Origin: Coccinella septempunctata
Taxonomy: Eukaryota; Arthropoda; Insecta; Coleoptera; Coccinellidae
NCBI RefSeq assembly: GCF_907165205.1
Contig: NC_058189.1
Span: 20,024,001 to 20,088,000 of the forward strand
Reading direction: 5' to 3'
Length of the DNA: 64,000 bases
Positions 10,216 to 21,207 of the stretch are shown here, one piece after another. The stretch's first letter is position 1; the number at the start of each line of letters is the position of its first letter. The notes below the pieces were generated by a model. It ran no database searches. It saw nothing but the letters and a program-made list of their open reading frames with translations, and was not told where the DNA came from. The translations under genes and the position numbers were made by a program.

Positions 10216-11726
10216 ATATTGAAAATCAGTACGAATCGGATGGTAATACTACACATTCCAATCACGAAAATCCAATTCAAGAAGTCCCCATTTCTGAGAA
10301 AATTTTAAATATTTTTGACAATCAAATAGTTTTTGAATTTGTTTTTCATTCCCCGGCGGAGGTTAGAATTAAAAAAATTTTTTCGAGCAAACAAAGAATT
10401 TTTGTTCAAATATCTACTAACGATTTGAAAAGGGAAATTATTGACTTTTTCAAAACATACTTAAGATCTAATATTCTTTACGCTTTGTATTTCAAAAAAG
10501 ATAATTATTATAAAGAAATATGCGAAATTCTCAGAAAAACATTTAAACAATCCGCTTTCAAATTATTGAAGTGCAATGAAATCTTAGAAAACGTGGAAGA
10601 AAAAGACGAGCAGGTTAGAATTGTTAAATATATGCATGAGGGAAAAACAAACCACAGAGAAATTTCTGAAACTATTTCTAGAGTAAAGAGAACATATTAT
10701 TGGCCTGGTATCTAAAATGTTGTAACGGAGTATATCAATAATTGCGAATTATGTCAAATTAATAAATATGATAGAGACCCTCCAAATCAAAAATTAATGG
10801 TTTCACCCACGCCATGTAAACACTTCGAAATTGTGCACATTGACACTTTTCAAGCACAAAACAAGAAATTTCTTACAATTGTCGATGCCTTTTCGAAATA
10901 CGCCCAAGCATATCCATTAATTTCTCTTACAGCTATAGAAATAGTAAGATCTCTTGTAATTTTCATGACGCATCACGGTTCACCGTCAACAGTAGTGATG
11001 GATAATGGAACAGAGTTCAAAAATAGTATTGTATCTGAATTTCTTGAACTACACCAAATTTCTCCTCATTATATCACAGTAAATAATTCACAATGCAATG
11101 GTATCATCGAAAGATTTCATTCTACTATATTAGAAAATTTGAGAATTTTAAAAAGTAAAAACAATGATTCATTAAATATTGAAGACTTAATGCCCTACGC
11201 AATATTTGGATATAATAATTCTTTTCATTCCTTGACGAAGCAGAAACCTATTGACATAATTAACGGCTATTTGAATAGTAAGGATCCCCTCAATATAGAT
11301 GTAAACAAAGCCATTATTAATAACTATGTAGAAAACCATAAACAAAAAACTAGAGAAATTTACAAAAGACTGAATGAACTGATGGGGGAGAGGAAGCAGA
11401 ACATCATATAAAAGCAAAATCAAAATAGACATGATCCTTTAACGTATAAACCTGGTACTATCGCGTACAGAAAAATTAAATCCAACATGAGAAATAAGCT
11501 TACTCCAAAATTTTCGAAAGAGAGAGTACTACGTAATCGGAAAATTAAAATAGATAGTGATAAGAAAATTTTGCACAAACAAAACCTCAAAAAACCTAAA
11601 ACTAAATCTAAGAAACATTTTCAGGCTAATCCTAATGATCCTGGTGACAGCACAGGACATTCAAATAATAAACCTGAAGGACAATCCGGGAGTCCTTCCA
11701 ATTCTCCTAGGGAAAGCGAAAGTTAG
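10216..11726 (+). pseudogene. pol: Errantivirus pol: linker and integrase, two nonsense codons
   Basis: After the macro domain comes the linker typical of this group, then the HHCC zinc-binding domain (HEGKTNHRE ... NCELC), the catalytic core (IVHIDTFQAQNKKFLTIVDAFSKYA, VVMDNGTEFKN, and NGIIERFHSTI, supplying D, D and E), and a basic tail. In-frame stops stand at 10713-10715 (between the two halves of the zinc domain) and 11409-11411 (after the core); the same frame then continues to 11726. Integrase inserts the DNA copy into the genome. This copy cannot encode it intact. Confidence 0.9.
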
Positions 11727-13337
11727 AAGCAAATTTCACAGTTTCATACATTACTATGACCTTCAACCCATCTTCACACAGTTAAAATATTTAGAATTTC
11801 ATTATAAGACAGTATCTAGTACTATTTTAAATACTTCAAGCTCCGTGTTTCGTACAGAATTGGAAAATCATAAAAAGTTTTATGAATATCAATTAAGCTC
11901 AGCAAAAAAAAATTTAAAAGTTTGATACCAATGGAAAGAACAAAAAGAGGAATTATTGATGGATTGGGAACCATAATAAAAAGTATTACTGGTAATTTAG
12001 ATGCAAATGACGCATTACATTATGAATCGGCATTAAAAGAACTTCAAAATAATCAGAAGGATATTATGTTCAATTTAAATGCAGGTATTTCATTAACCGG
12101 TGAAGTAATCGAAAATTTCAATAAAACTATTTTTGTCCTCAGAAATAATCAAAAAACAATTGCTTCCCAACTTGAAGGAATTTCAGGAAAATTTGATCAA
12201 TTAAGTGATAATTTTTATATGTATATTCAGATTAAAAATCTCATGGACCAAATCGGAATATCTGTCAATATTATTATAGAATTAATCGATGAAATTGAAA
12301 ACGCCATTAGTTTTTCCAGACTCGAAATATTGCATCATAGCATTATTAAATTTTCCGAATTATATTCAATTATCAATAAAACAAAAAATTTATATATTTC
12401 AAGAAATCTGATATTCGTCGACGAGAGAGAATATCACAGATTTTATGAATTGATAAAAGTAGATGCATATTTTGTTGAATTCAGAATTGTTTTCGTTCTT
12501 CATTTTCCTATTGTACACCCCGAACCTTTTTCTCATTACCATTTATTTTCAATCCCAACTATAAACAACACTATTATTATTCCCAAAAATACCTATCTGA
12601 CAAGCAATGAAAAATGGTATCAATACGCCTCTTCGCCTTGTATTGATTTACACCCACTATATTACTGCGAAAACGACAAACTCAATAATGGGTCAGAAGT
12701 AGAAGATTGCCTGTTCCAGCTACTGCAACTCCAAAAATCCACTGGTTCCTGCCAAAATCAGCCTGTGGAAACTGGCAAGAACGTTGTCCAGCAGATTGGT
12801 AATGGAAGATTCGTCATGTTAGCTCCAACGGGGATGAAAATTCGCACAGTATGCAGAAGAACCGACGTCAGCACATTGAAGGGAAACTTCCTGCTAAATG
12901 TACCAAAAGGATGTCATTTCGAAAACCCTCAAAAAAAATTCTACAACGAAAAGGAAATCTTGAAGGGAGAACCGATGTACCTTCCTCAAATTGCTGCCGA
13001 GTTGAATGCAACAACACTAACTGCATTCAAAATAAAACTTGTAGATTTTTCATTGGACCAAATACACAAATTGAAGAAGAAACAAGAGGAAATTCAACCC
13101 TTAATGGAAAAGCAAAAAAGTACCAAATCATTGCATGAAGTCCTGATAATTATCATTTATTTGCTAATTTTCATAATTATCTCCTATTTTGGATCGAGGA
13201 AAATTAAGTTGTGGCTAAGATCCAGGGTTCCAAGAAATCAAACAGAAACAGAAGAATTCCAACCACGAGCAGTTCCACGAAATCAACCAGAGAGAGAAGA
13301 ATCCCAAGCTAGAGCAGTTCCATTCTTCACTACGTAG
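11557..13337 (+). pseudogene. env: Errantivirus env, frameshifted
   Basis: Surface glycoprotein gene after pol. The first part (to about 11908) has a hydrophobic signal-like stretch; the second (11922-13337) opens with a basic cleavage-type site followed by a glycine-rich fusion-peptide-like segment, shows coiled-coil heptads, paired cysteines around 12650-12900, and a C-terminal membrane anchor near 13140-13190 followed by a basic tail with a short duplicated motif. The organisation fits errantivirus Env (baculovirus F-like fold, from family knowledge). A frame change at the A-rich run near 11907-11920 separates the two parts. The message is normally spliced; no acceptor was assigned. Confidence 0.82.
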
Positions 13338-13347
13338 ACACCTTTCT

Positions 13348-13358
13348 GAGGATGGAGG
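13348..13358 (+). other. Polypurine tract
   Basis: GAGGATGGAGG immediately upstream of the 3' LTR, the expected primer site for plus-strand DNA synthesis. It lies 10 bp after the env stop. Confidence 0.75.
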
Positions 13359-13574
13359 AGTTATATATCCGAGAACGATGAACTTCGTTGGAAGATCGCA
13401 GGAAGTGCGATCTCAGCATCGTCCCATTTTCCTTAAACTAAGAAAGTGTACCGAGGTTATAAATTGTAATTTTATCATCATTGAATCAGTTCTGACATAA
13501 CTTTCACTGTATATACGTATTGTATGAAATATAGCTTTTTTTAAAACGCTTTTCCTGCCTTAATAAATATAACT
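13359..13574 (+). repeat. 3' LTR
   Basis: 216 bp, same length and ends as the 5' LTR, 214 of 216 identical by eye. Carries AATAAA at 13562-13567. Followed by CGCG, the right copy of the target duplication, and then by the next codons of element A ORF1. Confidence 0.95.
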
Positions 13575-13754
13575 CGCGCGAAAAGAAAGCTCCTTTTCTG
13601 ATGAGGAGACAGTCAAGAAGACAACGGGAGTGCCTAAAAGGGATAAAATTCCACCTATCACGATGATGGGTACATCAGATTGGGTAGAGATCTCAAAAGC
13701 TCTCTATACCAAGAAATTCAGCTATAACCGGGCTACTAAAGTGAAAGACGGCAT
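13575..13754 (+). pseudogene. Element A ORF1, middle segment
   Basis: Continues the ORF1 broken at 5151: an ARKESS-like serine-rich block, then KIPPITMMGTSDWVEISKALY and ATKVKDGI. It is cut at 13754, where element B begins; the same protein resumes at 17384. The 62-residue ORF at 13630-13818 is a chimera of this segment and element B. Confidence 0.85.
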
Positions 13755-14952
13755 AAGGAAAGTCCTTACTCCAAAGCACTCAAAAAGAACATTGTTTTGC
13801 AAAATGTTCAAGAAGTAACCTTACCGGTTCAAAAACAGAAGATGGAGGTGGTCAAAACCCCTCAAAACAAAATTTCCCCACCCGCCAAAAGAGTGAGAAA
13901 GGATAGCTCCTCGTCCAATGAAGACTCGAACAAAAAAAGAGTCTTGGAAACCCCAGCCCAACAGAAAACCACTCCAGTGGAGGAGAGGAAAGAAAAAATC
14001 CCCCCAATCACCCTGAGAGGTACGTCCGAATGGACTTCAATTTCAAACGCCTTGATACGGAACGGTATTAAATACCAAAGAGCGACGACAGTGAAGGACG
14101 GTATAAGAATCGTCCCACAAACCGCCGATGATCATAGAAGGATGACGGACTTCCTTCATAAAATAAATAGGGAGTTTTACACTCTTCAACGGGAAGAAGA
14201 AAAGAAAATCTACGCGGTAGTGAGATACCTACCGCTGGATGCAGATATCCCGACGATCCTTGACGACCTCAAGGATCAAGGGATCGTCGATGATGAGGTC
14301 ATAAGGTTGACCTCAAATATAACAAAAAAGCCATTGCCCTTATTGCTGGTTAAAACCCAGAATAAGGGTATCTTCGAGGTGAGAAGGCTCTACAACATGA
14401 ACTGTGTTGTTGAACCTAAGAGAAGGACGAACGGGCCTGGACAATGTTATCGCTGTCAGCGATATGGACATGCCCAAAGTAAGTGCACTTTTCCGGTGCG
14501 TGAAATGCTCCGGTAACCACAGCTCCAAGGAGTGTACGCTTACCAGGGAGAACGAGGAGCGAAATGCTTCTTGTATTCTCTGTGGAGAGCAAGGACATCC
14601 AGCCAGCTACAAGGGATGTAGCGAATGGAAATTGGTCACTAAAAAGGCCAAGACATCGCCAAGATCAAACCAAACCAGCTCGAGGCCAACACAAAATACT
14701 CCGAAGCCAGCCCAAAACTCTTCGGAAGTGAAGAAACCCCAGGAAACTGCAACCAAAGCAGTCAAAGAGAAGAAGAAACCAGAGAAAAAGACGGAAAAGG
14801 CAAAAACCGTCAAAAAAGCCGAAACCAGAAAAGGAATTTCTGGAATCACTGAGGAACTGGATAAGTTCACGAAAAACCTCCTCAGCACGATGATGCAGAA
14901 TCTGGAGAAAGAGATTGAGAAGAAGATGCAGCAAATTATTAAGAATATTTAA
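13755..14952 (+). pseudogene. Element B ORF1, 5'-truncated, one frameshift
   Basis: Open from the insertion border without a start codon. The order is a Lys-rich linker, KIPPITLRGTSEWTSISNAL, an RRM-like region (EEKKIYAVVRYLPLDADI), then zinc knuckles CYRCQRYGHAQSKC, CVKCSGNHSSKEC and CILCGEQGHPASYKGC. A small deletion with frame change near 14493 lies between the first and second knuckle. A Lys/Pro-rich tail and a C-terminal amphipathic helix end at the TAA at 14950-14952, which overlaps the ORF2 ATG. Confidence 0.87.
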
Positions 14953-17112
14953 TGGCTGATACGACGATAAAGAACAATCTCATAATCGTTTCTTGGAACG
15001 TCGAAGGATTGAGAGCCCGCAGATCAGAATTCGAAGAACTGATTGAAGAGAAGAGACCGGATGTCATAGCTCTCCAAGAAACAAGACTTAACCCCATAGT
15101 TCGGATAGCATTTCCCAATTACGATATCTACAGAAATGATAGACCTAACAGCACAGGTGGCGTTGCTATACTGGCTAGAAGGAATATGGATCACCATTTC
15201 GACCAAATATTCAATGGTCAAGAAGAAGAAGCAATATCGATTATTGTGAATACCAATCGAGGACAAGTGAAGATTATTTCGACTTATAAATCACCGGATA
15301 AGGACATGCTGGAAGAGGATCTAAAAATGATACTAGAAGGAAGACACCCGAAAATCATAATTGGTGATCCTAACTGCAAATCGCAGGAATGGAACAGTAG
15401 GGTGGAAAATACCAACGGGAGAAGACTGAAGATTTATGCTGAAAAACTTAATGCAGTTGTGATAGGACCTGATATACCGACCTACATACCAAGAGTAAAT
15501 GGACTACCCGATGTACTGGACATTGTCGTAATGAAACACATCACTGAAGAAATCAGCATTGATACAATAGAAGACGGAACTTCAGACCACAATCCCATAG
15601 AATTCAAAGTGGGAAAGAAACGAAAAAGAGACACAAACCAAGGATCGCACAGACTGGGAGAAATATAAGAATTTACTTCAGGAGAAAATCACGGAAATTC
15701 CCCAAATAAACACCCGGGATGAATTAGATGAAGCAGTCGAAAAATTGGAAAATCAAATAAAAGAGGCCTATGAAGAAAGCACCAAGAGAATAAGGAAACA
15801 AATTCCGAAACATTCACATGGAGATACGCCAAGGGATATAAAAGAACTTATAAAGAAGAACAGAAGACTCAGAAAAATCTACAGAACAACAAAAAGAGAA
15901 GAAGACCAGAAGAAACTGAATAAGCATAGTCAGATATTGAAAAATGCTTTAACAGAACTGCGTAATAACAGATGGCACCAGAGATTAAGGGAACTGAATA
16001 CAATAGATCACTCGGCTTGGAAAATGCAAAAACGCTTACGACGAGAATGGACAGTTATACCTCCACTGCATGGAGCAAACGGAATGGTATATACGAGACT
16101 TGAAAAAGCCGAAGCACTTGCCGACTCAATTGAGAGAGAAGCCAGAATAAATTACAGAAATGATGATGACAATGAAGATCTAGAAGAAGAAGTGGAGGCA
16201 AACGAAGAACTGATGATGGAACCACCAGAAACCGAAATCATTCCAAAACCGGCTTCACCAACAGAAATCAAAGAGATCATAATGAAATTGAAAAACAGGA
16301 AAGCGCCGGGAGAAGATTGGATAACGAATTATATGTTGAAGAAATTGCCTAGAAAAGGAATAGCAGCCTTGACGAATATAATAAACGGAGTGATGAGAAC
16401 CGAATACTACCCAAAGAGATGGAAAACTGCAGAAATGATAGTTTTCAACAAGCCTGGAAAGGATTGGAAATTTCTCAAAATTATAGACCAATCAGCCTAC
16501 TATCAGCACTTCAAATGGAAAATCCAAATCAATGGAAGAAAGACTCAAGCAATATTACTGCAAAAGAGAAGATTGAGGATGGAAGAAAACCTTGAAATTG
16601 ATGGAGAAGAGGTTGAATGGAAAAATGGAGCAACATACCTAGGAGTGACGCTTGACAGAAGACTTGAATGGAAAAACCACATCAAATGTGCTGTTGATAA
16701 AACAAAAGCCGCAATGAGTAAACTTTATCCACTCATAGGCAGAAGAAGTCATATGAATAAGAACATCAAGTTGACGATGATTAAAACTATTGCGCGACCA
16801 CAACTCACATATGGATCGGCGGCATGGGGCTTCGCAGCCAAGACCCACATCAAGAGAATACAGGCCACTGAGAATAAACTCCTTAGAATGGCGATGGACG
16901 TACCCTGGTTTGTTAGAAACAAACAAATCTACAAGGACTTGGAATGGGAACCAGTTACAGAATTTATGAAGAGAAAGGCGGAAAGGATATTCGACAAAGC
17001 CAAACAACATCCAAATGAGGAACTACGAAGATTAGTCGACTACGATCCAACGGAAGAAGCTAGAAGGTCAAGAACCTACCACCGAAGACCGAGAGATCAG
17101 TTAAGGATTTAA
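14952..17112 (+). pseudogene. Element B ORF2: endonuclease present, RT catalytic core deleted
   Basis: The endonuclease (14952-15640) shows IIVSWNVEGLRARR, DVIALQETRL, STGGVAILARR and DGTSDHNPIEF. A frameshift near 15650 follows. The second frame (15745-17112) gives the pre-RT region and fingers (KAPGEDWITNYMLKKL), then breaks off at the NYRP-ISLLSAL block near 16510 and jumps to the post-palm block WKIQINGRKTQAILLQKRRL. Compared with the 30770 copy, about 545 bp with motifs A, B and the catalytic YADD are missing. The C-terminal thumb (RPQLTYGSAAWGFAAK, ENKLLRMAMD) remains. Confidence 0.9.
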
Positions 17113-17383
17113 ATGTAACCAAAGAAGAGCTTAACCTATAAAAGCTATAGGCAGCATACAACTATCAACACGACTATGATCGTGTGAGAGTCCAGAAACC
17201 ATAAGAGTCAACTGGTTAATAGGCAAAATGCCCAGAACCTATGAAGAAGCAGTTAAGGGTTTTTAGTGGGTCTCGAGCTCAGAGAGTGAGAATCCCCACA
17301 CTGTTCCCCCTCAGCAGAGGGTGTGTTCGTCTGTTTTGCAGATTTTCCCCCTGCTACACCAAAAAAAAAAAAAAAGACGGCAT

Positions 17384-18255
17384 CAAGATTATAGCCACAA
17401 CTGTAGATGACTAGTACTGTAGAAAAATAACAAAATTCTTCGACCAACTTGGAAAGGAGTATTTCACATACCAGATGGAAGAGGAAAAGAAAATTTATGC
17501 CGTCATTAGGCATCTTCCAATAGAGGCAGATCTGGAATTGATTGAAAATGACCTGAGATTCCAGGGAATCGATGATGCTGAGGTGCCTAAAATGACATCA
17601 AACAAAACGAAAAAGCCGATACCATCATATCTGGTTAAAACGCAAAAGAAGGAGATATTTGACATCCAACGACTCTACAACCTTTGTTTTACAGTCGAAC
17701 CAAAAAAGAAGGCAGAAAGTCCAAGCCAATGCTTCAGATGCCAAAGGTACGGACACGCACAAAATAAATGCTCCTTCCCGTGGAGATGTGCGAAGTGTTC
17801 GGGAAACCATAGCAGCAAGGATTGTGAACTCACCAGGAAAGGTGAAGAAAGAAACGCTTCATGCGTTTTATGTGGTGAAGAAGGCCATCCAGCAAGCTAC
17901 AAGGGATGTAGCGAATTTAAGCTGGTGACCAGAAAGAAGAGAGCCGGCCAAAAATAGACAGAACAGAAAAAGCCGTCGAATAAAACAACACCTGCACGAA
18001 AAGTTCAGGAAACTGTAATAACCAAACCAGCAGAACAGGAAAGGAAGAAATAAACTCCTAAGCCTATGCAGAAGAAAGAAGAACAAAAAGACTCAATTTA
18101 AACCGACTGTAAATAGTCAACAAGAAAAAAGAAAAATATCTGAATCAGCCGATGATCTAGATATCTTCACGGAAAAAATGTTCAACAAGATGATGTTGAA
18201 ATTTGAAAGAGAAATGGAGAAAAAACTCCAAGCATTATTCAGTAAACTGAATTAA
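17384..18255 (+). pseudogene. Element A ORF1, last segment
   Basis: Resumes the ORF1 cut at 13754, with KFFDQLGKEYFTYQ, EEEKKIYAVIRHLPIEADLE, zinc knuckles CFRCQRYGHAQNKC, CAKCSGNHSSKDC and CVLCGEEGHPASYKGC, and the C-terminal helix ending ALFSKLN. Stops occur at about 17410 and 17955, with further frame changes before the TAA at 18253-18255, which overlaps the ORF2 ATG. Confidence 0.85.
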
Positions 18256-20945
18256 TGGACTTTACGGATATTAGGAAGAAATCCCTCAAGATAATCTCGT
18301 GGAACATAAACGGGATCAACAGTCGAAAAACCGAGTTAGAAGAATTAATATCAGAGAGACAACCTGATATTATAGCCCTACAGGAAACAAGAATAAACCG
18401 AAACAGACGACTGAATTTCATGAATTATGAAACATATAGATGTGACTGAACTACAAACACCGGAGGAGGAGTAGCAATATTGGGGAGAACACTACTTCAA
18501 AAAAAGATCCGACGAAACAAAAGGAGAAACATAAACAGTGACGATTGTTGCCGAATTGAATCGTCAAAGAGTCGAAATACCTCGGCATATAAGCGACCAT
18601 CAAACAATTTATTGGAAGAGGGGATAAACAACATGTTGGAAGGGACAAACTCGAAAATCTGCAACGGAGATGTCAACTGTAGATCCCCATTATGGAACAG
18701 CATAACAGAGAATAGAAATGGCAAAAAACTCAAGGATTTCGCCGAAAAACAAAATGCCATAGTGATTGGACTAGAGGTACCGACATATCTTGCTTTTGGT
18801 ATAGGAATACCAGATGTAATAGATATCGCGATATTGAAAAATATAACTCAAGAATTCTCTTTTGAAACTTTGGAAAATGGAACCTCAAACCACAATCCCG
18901 TCGAATTGACAATTGGAGAAGAACAAAGAGAAAAACTGATGGAAATAAGAGAATATACCAATTGGGCTGAATGCAGCCATTTAATACAATCGGAAATAAC
19001 AGAAATTCCAACAATAAGCACTCCAGACGATCTGGAATGTGCGGTTGATAAACTGGAAGAGATTATATTGAAAGCTTACGAAAAAAGCACGAGAAGAGTG
19101 AAGAGACCAGCACCAAGTCATCCGCATCGCGTAAACGATCTTATACGAGAAAATCGAAGACTCAGAAGAATATATCGGATGATAAAAATGATCTGAATAG
19201 AAGGAACCTCAACCGCCATAGCCAAGTTCTGAAAAATGCCCTGAAAGATCTAAGAACAAAAGCATATGGAACAAAAGGGTTCAAGAACTTAATGCAATCG
19301 ATCATTCTGCATGGAGAATGCAAAAAAGCCTACGAGGAGAAAAGACTAAAATTCCACCCCTACACGGAGAATGGGGAATGGCGGATACTAATTCTGATAA
19401 GGCAGATGCATTGGCGGACTCGATCGAACGAGAATCGAGAATAAATTACAGGATAGACGACGATAATGAAAATTTGGAAGAACTGGTTGAAGAAAATGAT
19501 GAAGAAATGGATGAATTGCCAGCGGCTGCTGAAATAGACAAGCCAAAATCGCCAAATGAAATCAGGGAAATAATTAGAAGTTTGAAGAAGAGGAAAGCTC
19601 CCGGAAGCGATAAAATAACGAATGTTATGTTAAAGAAATTACCTAGAAAAGGTATAGCCGCTCTAACAAATATCGCGAATGGAATTATGAGGACAGAACA
19701 CTACCCGGAAAAATGGAAAACAGCGGAAGTCAAAGTATTCAATAAACCATTCAAAGAGAAGAAATTCCCACAAAACTACGGACCGATAAGTCTACTGTCG
19801 GCGTTAGGAAAAGTAGTAGAAAGGATTATCGCCACGGTGTAAATGAGGAAACCGAAAATCTGAAACTGATACCACCAGAACAGTTCGGATTCAGAAGAGA
19901 GCATTCAACAGAGCAACAATGATTAAGGCTCACATAGTACATTACAGAGGGATTCCAAAATAAGCAAGCCACAGGTCTTGTTTTACAAGACGTCGCCAGA
20001 GCATTCGACAGAGTATGGCATGAAGGATTAATATATAAGATGAGAAGTGCTGGATACTCGATCAAAATATGCAAGTTGATCCGGAATTATCTCAAAAATA
20101 GAAGATTTTACGTGGAAGTAGAAGGAGAATGCTCCACAACAAGAGATTTAGAAGCTGAGTACCCCAAGGGTCAGTGCTTGGGCCACTTCTGTACAACATA
20201 TACATTCACGTTATTCCGAAGTGTCCAAGAACCATGCTAACGTTATATGCTGACGACACAGGCATAGCAACTCGACACCGCAACCCATAAGTAATAGAAC
20301 GAGTTCTACAAGAAAGGATTGACGAAACAAATGACTGGTGCATAATGCGGAAAATCAATGGACAAAAGAGCCGAGCAATATTACTACGGAAGAGAAGACT
20401 GCGACCCACAACGAAACTGGAAGTTGACGGCGAAGAAATCGATTGGAAAAATGGAGCCAAATATTTAGGAATAACGCTTGACAAAGGACTTACCTGGAAA
20501 AGTCGACAAAACGAAAGCAGCGATGAATAGACTCTACTCTCTGATAGGAAGAAGAAGCCACATGTCTAACGAGACAAAATTGAAGATAATCAAAGCCGTT
20601 GCTAGGCCTCAACTGACTTATGGATCAGTTGCCTGGGGTTTCGCAGCAAAGAGCCATATCAAAAGAATTCAGGCCACTGAGAACAAGCTGCTACGATGTG
20701 CAATAGATGCACCTTGGTTTGTCAAGAATAGACAGATTTATAGGGACCTAAAATGGGAAACCATAACGGAATTCATGAACAGAAAAGCAGAGAAATTATT
20801 CGAAACAGCGAAAAACCATCCGAATCAAGAACTCAGGAGACCAGTGGACTACGACCCCGATGAACACAAAAGGAGAACGCGAATTTACCGAAGGAGACCA
20901 AGAGATCAATTAAAAGAGATTAAAATAACAACAGAAACTTATTGA
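18255..20945 (+). pseudogene. Element A ORF2 (endonuclease-RT), many breaks
   Basis: Begins MDFTDIRKKSLKIISWNING. An in-frame stop at about 18447 and frameshifts near 18480, 19196, 19300, 19842, 20160 and 20340 break it. Recognisable blocks are GNGKKLKDFAEKQNAIVIG, NGTSNHNPVELTIG, KAPGSDKITNVMLKKLP, QNYGPISLLSALGKVVERI, an altered motif A region (RAFDRVWHEG), a YADDTGIA block in one frame near 20250, and the C-terminal RPQLTYGSVAWGFAAKSHI. It is clearly older than the 30770 copy. Confidence 0.87.
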
Positions 20946-21195
20946 AAAATTCAATAAAGTGTTAATCCAATAGAGGATAAACACATAAATCCCAGCACGA
21001 TAGTGTGCGAGAAGAAAACCGACTAAGAGATGAACGGTTTATAGGCAAATGCCTGGAACCAAAATTCAAGAAGCAGTTGAGGGTTTTTAGTGGGTCTCTA
21101 GCTCAGGAGAGTGAGAAACCCTACACTTGTCCACCCTCAGGAGAGGGTGGTTCGTCTGACTTGCATATTTTCCCCCTGCTACACCAAAAAAAAAA
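20946..21195 (+). other. Element A 3' UTR with conserved hairpin
   Basis: 3' UTR ending in CCCCCTGCTACACC plus poly-A. It contains the stem CCCTC-AGGA-GAGGG (about 21134-21147), preceded by a GTGGGTCTCTAGCTCAGGA block. The same arrangement occurs in element B (loop AGCA), in the 30770 element (enlarged loop) and in altered form in the minus element at 28335. It is probably the element RT's recognition site (inference). Confidence 0.6.
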
Positions 21196-21207
21196 AGAAT
21201 TCCTCAT

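Larger units (their letters stand above)
5152..13574 (+). mobile_element. Env-bearing Ty3/Gypsy (errantivirus-type) LTR retrotransposon
   Basis: 8423 bp with 216-bp LTRs, a primer-binding site, gag, pro-RT-RNase H-macro-integrase, env and a polypurine tract. LTR ends are AGTTAT...ATAACT rather than TG...CA, as in insect errantiviruses. The 4-bp target duplication is CGCG (5148-5151 and 13575-13578) inside an alternating pyrimidine-purine run, the target type known for errantiviruses. The LTRs differ at only two positions, so insertion was recent, yet gag, pol and env each carry breaks. Plus strand, same orientation as host element A. Confidence 0.95.
13755..17372 (+). mobile_element. Jockey-like element B, 5'-truncated and lacking the RT core
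   Basis: Related to but clearly distinct from element A (ORF1 and ORF2 differ throughout; only the 3' UTR is strongly shared). It is inserted into element A ORF1 with a target duplication of 8-11 bp (AAAGACGGCAT at 13744-13754 and 17373-17383; the leading As are ambiguous with the poly-A). It begins inside ORF1 and ends in ...CCCCCTGCTACACC plus a 15-A tail. Confidence 0.9.
4498..21195 (+). mobile_element. Jockey-like element A, split by an errantivirus and by element B
   Basis: Three segments join into one element: 4498-5151 (5' UTR and ORF1 start), 13575-13754 (ORF1 middle) and 17384-21195 (ORF1 end, ORF2, 3' UTR, poly-A). The flanks carry a 12-bp near-perfect target duplication (AGAATTTCTCAT at 4486-4497 and AGAATTCCTCAT at 21196-21207). 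The flanking minus-strand RT relic reads in one frame across the reconstructed empty site. The 5' end is truncated relative to the 30770 copy, since homology begins at ATATTTGATTCCGTC. All coding parts are broken. Confidence 0.88.

Noticed and set aside
13630..13818. 62-residue ORF starting MPKRDKIPP
   Set aside because: A chimera of element A ORF1 and the first bases of element B across an insertion border.
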